DNA of 32,471 nt from Dehalococcoidia bacterium (lineage in GTDB: Bacteria; Chloroflexota; Dehalococcoidia; Dehalococcoidales; UBA1222). The notes beneath the pieces were generated by a model. It was given only the letters and a program-made list of their open reading frames with translations. It made no database searches and had not been told where the DNA came from. The stretch covers positions 1-32,471 of the forward strand of contig WRNP01000006.1 in NCBI GenBank assembly GCA_009776515.1, read 5' to 3'. Shown in pieces: positions 25,482 through 32,471 of this stretch. Within the stretch, counting starts at the first letter, position 1. Each line of letters begins with the position of its first letter. The position numbers and the translations under genes were made by a program.

Positions 25482-26621
25482 TTGAAAATCCTGTTTTCCC
25501 GCAAGGCTCTTATTTTGTATGCCGGCTTGGCTTTTGGGGTTCTTGCTTCGCTTCTGGTAAAGTGGGGCAACCCCGCCAACATGGGCTTTTGTAGCCTGTG
25601 CTTTTTGCGCGACATCTCTGGTGGCTTGAAACTCCAAACCACGGCTACAGTTCAGTATCTTAGACCGGAGATCATCGGGCTGGTTCTGGGGTCTACGGGG
25701 GCGGCGCTTCTTTTTCGCGAGTTCCGTCCGCGCGGCGGCGCAGCACCCTTGGTACGCTTTGTCCTGGGCTTTTTCATCGCCGTCGGCGCCCTCATCTTCT
25801 TAGGTTGCCCATGGCGCGCCGTCATTAGACTGGGTGGCGGCGACCTATCAGCCCTCATCGGTATTGCCGGGCTAATCGTTGGTGTAGCGGCTGGTATCAT
25901 CTTACTCCGCCGCGGCTTCAACTTAGGCCGATCCAACCGCACTTATGCCGTTGCCGGATGGATCATGCCCGTCATTTTTATAGCCTTGCTTATATTCTTG
26001 GTGGCAGGGGCTTCGTTCATTGCCGAGAGCGCCTCCGGGCCTGGCTCGCTTCACCCTGCGATTTGGATTTCCCTGGTGGTCGGGCTGTTCATCGGCTTTG
26101 TTGCCCAGCGGGTGCGCTTCTGCACTGTGGGCGGTTGGCGTGACCTGATCATGGTCAAGGATGCCTACCTGTTTTTAGGCCTGGTGGGCTTGTTCGTGGG
26201 CGTGCTGGCCACCAACTACATCGTTGGCTTTTTCGGCGATGGCGGCGTGGTCACTTCCACCGGAACGACAGTTGCCTATCACTGGGGTTTTACGAGTCAG
26301 CCCATTGCTCTGCCTGGAGTGGATGCGACAGGGGCTATTCGTTGGACTGATTTCTTGTGGGGTGCCGGCGGTTTGGCCTTATTGGGTCTCGCAGCCGTAC
26401 TGGCGGGTGGTTGCCCCATGCGCCAGCTCATCATGTCTGGCGAAGGCGATACCGATGCCGGCATGACGGTGGTCGGTATGCTCGTTGGCAGTGCGGTGGC
26501 CATGAATTTCGGCATCGCTTCCAGTGCTACTGGTCCCGGAGCGAATGGTCCTTGGGCGCTGGGGATAGGGCTGGTCGTTTGTTTGGTTCTGGGCTTTACT
26601 CTGCGCGAACGGGCGGCATAG
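25482..26621 (+). CDS. yedE: YedE family putative selenium transporter
   Basis: YeeE/YedE-type membrane protein with MGFCSLCFLRD, LGCPWR, RVRFCTVGGWRD and GGCPMRQLIMSGEGDTDAGM. TTG start at 25482 behind GGAGGG; the track ORF opens at 25446. Confidence 0.85.
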   Translation: MKILFSRKALILYAGLAFGVLASLLVKWGNPANMGFCSLCFLRDISGGLKLQTTATVQYLRPEIIGLVLGSTGAALLFREFRPRGGAAPLVRFVLGFFIAVGALIFLGCPWRAVIRLGGGDLSALIGIAGLIVGVAAGIILLRRGFNLGRSNRTYAVAGWIMPVIFIALLIFLVAGASFIAESASGPGSLHPAIWISLVVGLFIGFVAQRVRFCTVGGWRDLIMVKDAYLFLGLVGLFVGVLATNYIVGFFGDGGVVTSTGTTVAYHWGFTSQPIALPGVDATGAIRWTDFLWGAGGLALLGLAAVLAGGCPMRQLIMSGEGDTDAGMTVVGMLVGSAVAMNFGIASSATGPGANGPWALGIGLVVCLVLGFTLRERAA

Positions 26622-26653
26622 AGTCACGGAAAATATCTTGAGGAGTTGTTATC

Positions 26654-27190
26654 ATGGCCGACTCTCCTAAGGGCACTAAATTTGTCGGCGACGGCATCGT
26701 CATCTTTCATGACGTGGCCGGGGCCATGAAGGGCGAAAAAGCGGTGAGGGCAGCGGGCTACGAGGTAAAACTTGTTTCCCCGCCCCCCCAACTGCGCATG
26801 GGTTGCGATCTGGCGCTGGAAATAAACCTGGTGGAAGAACAGGGCATTGAGCGTCTTTTCCAGGAAAAGGAAGTGCCTTTTGTCCAGGTCTTGCCGCTTA
26901 CTAAGGGCGCGTCGGTGCTGTGCGAAGTTATCAAGGTAACCGATTTCGGCCGGTGGTATATGGTGAAGGCTGGTAACATGAAGCTCTCTTTCGAAAAAGA
27001 GACCGGTCTGGTGGTCAATGTCTCTGGCGGAGGGTGCCCCGATATCCCCTATCTCAATGCCGAGATGGTAGATAAGACACTTAGCCAGACACCTCAGCCC
27101 CGCGATATCGGTTATACCCTTTGTGCCACCATGCTGCAACGGGCATATGAAGAAGCCGTCCGCCTATTTGAGGGAGGTAGCCTCTCATGA
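26654..27190 (+). CDS. DUF3343 domain protein (putative Se/S carrier-like)
   Basis: IVIFHDVAGAMKGEKAVRAAGYEVKLVSPPPQLRMGCDLALEINL matches DUF3343, with a C-terminal extension. Genomic context supports the call. Confidence 0.75.
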   Translation: MADSPKGTKFVGDGIVIFHDVAGAMKGEKAVRAAGYEVKLVSPPPQLRMGCDLALEINLVEEQGIERLFQEKEVPFVQVLPLTKGASVLCEVIKVTDFGRWYMVKAGNMKLSFEKETGLVVNVSGGGCPDIPYLNAEMVDKTLSQTPQPRDIGYTLCATMLQRAYEEAVRLFEGGSLS

Positions 27191-28077
27191 TGATCCTTTT
27201 TGGAACGCTACCCTACAATGATTTCCCTCTGACTTTTGGCCAGGTGAGCCGCGAGGGTGATTACCTTAAGGCCGATGGCCGGGAGTTTTCGCGCACCCAA
27301 GGTACCGGGGCCATGATCTCGGCGGCACTGGCGATTGCTACCCACTTCAAAGAAGAACCGCCATACGTGCTGGTGGCGGGAGACATCGGAGGGGGCAATG
27401 GGACGCGCGATATCTATCAGTATCTTACTGAACGGGTGGGGGAACTTGCGCCTGATTTCATTGCCATGCACTATAGTCTGCCTATCATGGCTCTCATGCG
27501 GAAGTTTATAGAAGCGGTGCAGAGATGCGAAAAGAGGCCTTTTCTGATTGCTGACGCCGGGGCCATGTATGCGGCCAAGGGCGCCGGATTATCGGGGGAG
27601 TTTGATATCTTTACGCCGGATCCCTCGGAAATGGCTTTCCTTGCCGACCCGCAGGCAACTCACCCGGCTTATATTGCCAAGCACCTCTTTGAGTGCGATG
27701 CTTCGCTGGTGCCGCAGCAGATTGCGGAGGCTTTCCGGTCGGGGAGCGCTGCTAAATTGCTATTGGTGAAGGGCAAGACCGACTATGTAGCACAGGGTGG
27801 AGAGATCCTCCATGCCGTAAACGAGCCGGACGTGCCTCATTTGGAACCCATCGGCGGTACGGGAGATACCATCACCGGACTTGTATCGGGGCTGGTGTAT
27901 GCCGGACTGGCACCTAAGGATGCGGCGGTCTTTGCCTGCCGCACCAACCGCACCGCCGGCAAGCTGGCAGAGCCTAATCCGGCTACCAAGGTCAAAGAGA
28001 TCATTGATCAATTCCCGCGCGTGGCCAAGGAATATTATTGTTCCTGGAGCGGAGTCTGTTATATGGATGACAAATAG
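27187..28077 (+). CDS. YjeF-C/ribokinase-like sugar kinase (NAD(P)H-hydrate dehydratase-like) of the selenium cluster
   Basis: VAGDIGGGNGTRDIYQYL, FDIFTPDPSEMAFL, LLLVKGKTDYVAQGGEILHAVNEP and GGTGDTITGLVSGLVYAGL. Overlaps the upstream gene by 4 bp. Confidence 0.75.
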   Translation: MMILFGTLPYNDFPLTFGQVSREGDYLKADGREFSRTQGTGAMISAALAIATHFKEEPPYVLVAGDIGGGNGTRDIYQYLTERVGELAPDFIAMHYSLPIMALMRKFIEAVQRCEKRPFLIADAGAMYAAKGAGLSGEFDIFTPDPSEMAFLADPQATHPAYIAKHLFECDASLVPQQIAEAFRSGSAAKLLLVKGKTDYVAQGGEILHAVNEPDVPHLEPIGGTGDTITGLVSGLVYAGLAPKDAAVFACRTNRTAGKLAEPNPATKVKEIIDQFPRVAKEYYCSWSGVCYMDDK

Positions 28078-28158
28078 CCGGATGTAATGAAGCGCGCGAC
28101 TCCCGTGATCTCATGGGAATAAACACTCGGGGGCTCGAAGCCCTAATAAGGAGAAAAA

Positions 28159-28374
28159 ATGTTTGAATTAGATTGCCGTGGTTTGTCTTGCCCTATCCCG
28201 CTAGTCAAGCTACAGAAGGCCATAGATAGTCATCCTAAAGAGCCAATCCTTATGAAAATTGACTCCGAGACTGCCCAGGAGCATGCCACCAGGCTGGCTG
28301 AGGGTAAGGGATATGCTGTTAAGGCGACTCGTCAGGGCGATGATATTGCCTTGGAGCTTAGGCCCGGCAAGTAA
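28159..28374 (+). CDS. TusA/SirA-like sulfurtransferase family protein
   Basis: MFELDCRGLSCPIPLVKLQKAI (CPxP motif), 71 aa, with AAGGAG RBS. Confidence 0.85.
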   Translation: MFELDCRGLSCPIPLVKLQKAIDSHPKEPILMKIDSETAQEHATRLAEGKGYAVKATRQGDDIALELRPGK

Positions 28375-28514
28375 AGCATCTAGCCAACGTCCGAGGTACG
28401 GGGCTTGGCGCTGATATCAGAAGCAGGAAAAGAGACAGCCACGCCCCGTTGCGATTTGCTGAGGCTGAGGATCGCGATGGGGCGTGGGCAGATAGAGACG
28501 GGAAGGAGCAGGTT

Positions 28515-29117
28515 ATGATCAAAGAACTTGATTGCCGCAAGCAGGGGTGCCCTCAACCGATCATTGACACCAAAAGGGCGCTTGAGGCGGGCAACGATGA
28601 ATTAAGGGTGGTCGTTGATAGCATTGTCAGCCGCGATAACGTGCGTCGTTTTGCCTCAAGTCAGGGCCACAAAGTGGAGATAGAGGATAAGGGGGGCGGG
28701 CTTTACCACTTGAATATCACGCGCAACCCTGAGGCGGTGGTAAGGCCGGCAGGGGCTGCTCCGGAGGCGGGCAACGTGGCCGGGGGCGTGGTGGTGTTCA
28801 TCACTACTGATAAGCTGGGCGAGGGTGACGAGCGCCTGGGCGCTATCTTGATGAAAGCTTTCCTTAATACCCTCCATGATTCCGAGCCCAAGCCGGCGAT
28901 GATCATGTTTATCAATAACGGCGTAAGGCTTACCACTGAGGGCTCAGAGATGCTGGACAGTTTAGAGGCCCTGACTCACGACGGGGTGCAGATTATGTCC
29001 TGCGGTACCTGCCTTACCTATTACGATATCATGAATAAACTCAAGATCGGAATCGTTGGCAACATGTATGATATTGTAAACGTCATGCTTGAGGCGGAAA
29101 AGGTCATCAAGATCTAG
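28515..29117 (+). CDS. yedF: YedF, sulfurtransferase-like selenium metabolism protein
   Basis: N-terminal TusA-like domain (ELDCRKQGCPQPIIDTKRAL) plus C-terminal DsrE-like part (VFITTDKLGEGDERLGAILMKAFLNTL...VQIMSCGTCLTYYD). Start at 28515 with GGAAGGAG RBS. Confidence 0.9.
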   Translation: MIKELDCRKQGCPQPIIDTKRALEAGNDELRVVVDSIVSRDNVRRFASSQGHKVEIEDKGGGLYHLNITRNPEAVVRPAGAAPEAGNVAGGVVVFITTDKLGEGDERLGAILMKAFLNTLHDSEPKPAMIMFINNGVRLTTEGSEMLDSLEALTHDGVQIMSCGTCLTYYDIMNKLKIGIVGNMYDIVNVMLEAEKVIKI

Positions 29118-29817
29118 GCTGACCTGTCTCTGGGACTTAGAAACACTGCTCATCCGCGGCAGCGTGGATGGTCATTGTCTTTCCTCTCCGTGCCTTACTT
29201 TTAACTGTACCCCAAATAATGGACAAGGTGGGTGTATAAAATCCCATTTACGGACTGATTGTTCTGTACTCCATGCCGATGACGGCTTGCATGTCTATTA
29301 TTTAGCTAAGGCTAGCGTATTCCTACCTTATGGGCACTCCGTGCATGATGGGACTTGAACGAGGAGCCCAACATAGGGCAGAGAAGCCCGAGATTGACAG
29401 TTGTCAGGCAGCCTGGTATGGTTAGAAGAGCAGGCTAAAAATATTCTCCGTACCTCCGGTGCTTAATGGTGGTACTGTACCAAGTATTCTCACGAGCTGC
29501 CGAAGACCAGATTCGGTGGTCGTGATCCACATAGAAAGGTGAAGCCGTTTCGCCTGACGGGCACAGTTTTGTGTTGTGGTTCTCTCGGCGTAATGTGCCT
29601 TAGGTGAATCAGTGTTAACCAGTGCCCACATAAATATGAGCAGACGGGCTGATTGAGCGCTACGCCAACATGGCAACAGCGCAATAAAGTCTTTCTCCCA
29701 TATTCAACTGTATCTATTCAACATAATATCTACTCCCGCATAACGCCTCGGACAGAGGTAGGCGTGCCATGCGGTGAAATTCAGTATAAAAAGCCTGACA
29801 ACTAAGGGGGGATTCTC

Positions 29818-32471
29818 ATGTTGCGCAATAGTATGGCATCCGGGCTATCGGTCATCGGTAAATATCTTACCAACTTGGTCTTGGTCCTCTCCCTTCTCCT
29901 GTCATCATCCTCTGGCTTAACATCAGCTCTCATCCGAGCCGAGGGCGAAGCGAACTCCTCCCAAAACCAAGAAATTCTCCCCGAGTTATCCGAAGCGGAT
30001 CCCAATGGTGAACCGAACAATAACTCGGAAGATGCGGAACGGGGACTGGGTAATAGTATCTCCGGTTTCTTATGGGTGGACGGCAACGGTTCCCTCTCCA
30101 CCGATTGGGACGGCCTCTATAACGGCAGTGAATTACCCCTCTCCGGTTATCCCGTCTATCTATACGCAGCGGATGATCTAAGTACCGCCCTGGGTGAGAC
30201 CTACTCCGGTGCGGACGGCACCTATCTCTTCGGTAATATTGAACCCGGAGAGTATGCCTTGGGGCTCAAGTCCGCCACTGTCGCCGGATATGAGTACCTC
30301 TTACCCATGGCTCTAACCTCGGATAACAAGTTTGCCATCGACTGGGCCAGTGATCCCCTTATGGCCTATACCGACATACTCACCCTGGCAGATGACGAGG
30401 CTGTCTCTGGCATCAACGCTGGCATGAGACTCCCTATGGGCATTGTGCGTGCGGCGGATACCTCCCTGGCTGCCATTTGGGCAGCCAATCTCAATAGCCT
30501 TGTCTCCCTTGATGGCTACACTTGGATCGTGGTCGAGAAGAAGACCGTAGGGGGCTTGAACTGCGTCTTGCTGCTCCGGGCGGGTAGTACGAGCTTAGGT
30601 GTTAGCTTTGGATCATCGAATACCTATGAGGGCTCCAACCTGCAGTCCTGGATGACAACCACCTATAATAGCCTAAAAACCATCAAATCCGTCGCGGTAG
30701 TACCCTCTCTGGGGCTTTTCTCATCCCCCAGCGCTATCTCAGAGCCTACGGCCATACCGGCCAGCAGCGTGCCGTCAGGCAAGGACATCCTCTTTGCACT
30801 GAGTTACCAGGATGTATACCGGTGGAATGGTAATAAAATTTCACCGCTGACAACTCCGCTTAACAATTACTTTAGCAATACCGCCAGGCACTGGCTGCGT
30901 ACTTCTGCCGGCGGCTCCGTACATGGGTGGCTTTCTTACTCTTCTAATCCCGCGTCAAGTACTATTGATGCGGGTCTTAATCCCAATGCTACCGGCGCCT
31001 ATGCCGTCCCGGCTGTATGGATCAGCACCACCGCTTTACCGCAGGTGACCGTGCATTATGTTGATGACAGCGACACCATGATCAAGACGCCGAGTGCGGC
31101 ATATCCCCTTGCCCCTGGTTCACCTTTCGCCCTTTCTCCTGCCGAGATTCCCGATATCCCGCTATATGATTACAGCGGCTGGAAGATCGGTCTGGGAGGG
31201 ACCGTCCAAAGCAGCAGCACTCCCGTGAGCATCGCCAGTGTCGACGCGGACACCGATATCTATTTGATATACCAGTCGGTTCCCTACACTGGCACCATTG
31301 ACCTCTCTGAGACGACGACCGGCGGCACGGGTTATACCATCACCGGCGTAACTGCGGGCGATGAATACAGTAGCGGTGCGTATTCAGGAGGCGTAGTGCC
31401 AGCGCCTTCGGGGAAACTCATCTTTGATAATGGTGCTGACGGCTTGGCCTACCGCATTATCCAATCGGGAAATCTTGCGAACCCCACAGATGGACTAAAG
31501 AACGGAACCTCAATTTTTAACGATATCATCATTCTGGATGGGGTGAGTGTCACGCTGATTATAGATGACATCGATCTCAGCGGAAACATTGATGTGAGGG
31601 GCACAGCGGACTTGACGCTGCTACTGGCCAACTCAGGAGACTATGGAATTGTTGATGCTAGCTATATACGTGGCAGTATCTTCGTGATTAATGACGGCCT
31701 GACTGAAGCTTATCTTGCCATCGACAGTGCTATTGTTTCTGGAAGCAGTGATGGCTCCCTTACGGTTACGGCCACCGTCCTCCAAAACGCGGCCGTCGGT
31801 GGTGCCAGTGGCCAATCTGCCGGTCTCATCACCATACTCGGCGGCACAGTTACTGCCACGACTGATCATGGCAACGCCGGCGGAGGCGCGGCGGCCATCG
31901 GTGGTGCTTCTGGGGGTAGCGGTGGGGTCATAAACATCTCCGGCGGCACGGTCATTGCCAATAGCACTAATGGTGCCGCTATCGGTGGCGGTAATGGAAC
32001 CGCCAATGGGGGGATCGTTACCATCAACGGGGATGCCCATGTCAACGCCCATGCCGGCCTGGGTGCGGGTATTGGCACCGGTGCTGGCGGCGACGGCGCG
32101 ACCATCGTCGTCAGTGGCAATGCCGTAGTTATTACCGTCAGTGATGAAGGCGCCGGCATCGGCGGTTACCTCACCACCGGCTCGATCACCATCAATGGTG
32201 ATGCCGAGGTCACAGCCATTGGTGGCACCGGAGCCGGCATCGGTGGCGGCTTCGCCGTTGGCACTGGTGGTAGCGGTGGGGACATCACCATTGGCGGTAA
32301 TGCTACCGTCGAAGCCAGCGGCCTCTACGGCGGAGCCGGTATCGGTGGTGGTGTGGGCATCGACATCGACATCGGTATGAGCAATACCGGTGGCTCAGGT
32401 GGCACTATTATCATCGAAGACGGTGCCAAGGTCACGTCCGCCGGCGTCGTCGGGGCCGGTATCGGCGGCGG
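29818..32471 (+). CDS. Large secreted/surface protein, 5' part, open to the right edge (about 884 codons visible)
   Basis: I read this frame line by line and found no stop from ATG 29818 to 32471. Hydrophobic N-terminal segment, SdrD-B-like domain (SGFLWVDGNG...DGTYLFGNIEPGEYALGL), DUF6273-like WLRTSAGG...AVPAVWI, a MucBP/repeat-like segment, then Gly-rich repeats. Absent from the ORF track. Confidence 0.85.
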   Translation, partial: MLRNSMASGLSVIGKYLTNLVLVLSLLLSSSSGLTSALIRAEGEANSSQNQEILPELSEADPNGEPNNNSEDAERGLGNSISGFLWVDGNGSLSTDWDGLYNGSELPLSGYPVYLYAADDLSTALGETYSGADGTYLFGNIEPGEYALGLKSATVAGYEYLLPMALTSDNKFAIDWASDPLMAYTDILTLADDEAVSGINAGMRLPMGIVRAADTSLAAIWAANLNSLVSLDGYTWIVVEKKTVGGLNCVLLLRAGSTSLGVSFGSSNTYEGSNLQSWMTTTYNSLKTIKSVAVVPSLGLFSSPSAISEPTAIPASSVPSGKDILFALSYQDVYRWNGNKISPLTTPLNNYFSNTARHWLRTSAGGSVHGWLSYSSNPASSTIDAGLNPNATGAYAVPAVWISTTALPQVTVHYVDDSDTMIKTPSAAYPLAPGSPFALSPAEIPDIPLYDYSGWKIGLGGTVQSSSTPVSIASVDADTDIYLIYQSVPYTGTIDLSETTTGGTGYTITGVTAGDEYSSGAYSGGVVPAPSGKLIFDNGADGLAYRIIQSGNLANPTDGLKNGTSIFNDIIILDGVSVTLIIDDIDLSGNIDVRGTADLTLLLANSGDYGIVDASYIRGSIFVINDGLTEAYLAIDSAIVSGSSDGSLTVTATVLQNAAVGGASGQSAGLITILGGTVTATTDHGNAGGGAAAIGGASGGSGGVINISGGTVIANSTNGAAIGGGNGTANGGIVTINGDAHVNAHAGLGAGIGTGAGGDGATIVVSGNAVVITVSDEGAGIGGYLTTGSITINGDAEVTAIGGTGAGIGGGFAVGTGGSGGDITIGGNATVEASGLYGGAGIGGGVGIDIDIGMSNTGGSGGTIIIEDGAKVTSAGVVGAGIGG
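31798..32471 (+). repeat. Tandem degenerate Gly-rich beta-roll/beta-helix repeats inside the surface protein
   Basis: Successive units of the form GAGIGGG-(x)n-GG-xITIxGxAxVxA, roughly 27-40 aa each (GAAIGGGNGTANGGIVTINGDAHVNAHA; GAGIGGYLTTGSITINGDAEVTAIGGT; GAGIGGGFAVGTGGSGGDITIGGNATVEASG). Confidence 0.8.

Noticed and set aside
29340-29410. tRNA-like T-loop string (GTTCAAGTCCC on the minus strand)
   Set aside because: No acceptor, D or anticodon arms can be built around it.
31449-32380. ORFs overlapping the Gly-rich repeats (31449..31631 -, 31633..32052 -, 31866..32159 -, 32141..32380 +)
   Set aside because: Low-complexity shadow translations of the repeat DNA; the plus-strand frame from 29818 is the coding one.

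Overview
32.5 kb bacterial window, roughly balanced GC, apparently chromosomal. Gene content is compatible with an anaerobe (perhaps Chloroflexota or Firmicutes), but I cannot fix the taxon. Core genes: partial M24 aminopeptidase, xerC/D-type recombinase and topA on the minus strand; a beta-helix lipoprotein; a geranylgeranyl-reductase-like flavoprotein; a GreA variant; mutS2; mgtA-type Mg2+ P-type ATPase; tRNA-Pro(GGG), def and an MtnX-like HAD phosphatase; a YggS/S1C-protease pair; tRNA-Leu(UAG). An accessory stretch at about 17.3-23.5 kb holds a four-domain GNAT-GrpB-DUF3781-GNAT fusion, an 870-aa sigma-region-4-like regulator, gene remnants and a DUF3784 protein. After it come a Leu/Glu-type amino-acid dehydrogenase and a selenium/sulfur-trafficking cluster (TusA-like, YedE, DUF3343, YjeF-like kinase, TusA-like, YedF). 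The right end is a large surface protein that is open to the window edge and absent from the ORF track. The most interesting signal is a structured mgtA leader with an unlisted 32-codon uORF, MGTSSNNSPDPDGRCSGIVAGRSPGFYSATMP. Its PDPD motif recalls the Asp/Pro-rich EPDP motif of enterobacterial MgtL. A 15-bp helix overlaps the uORF start codon, and two mutually exclusive internal pairings are possible, suggesting an independent Mg2+-sensing leader-peptide attenuator.
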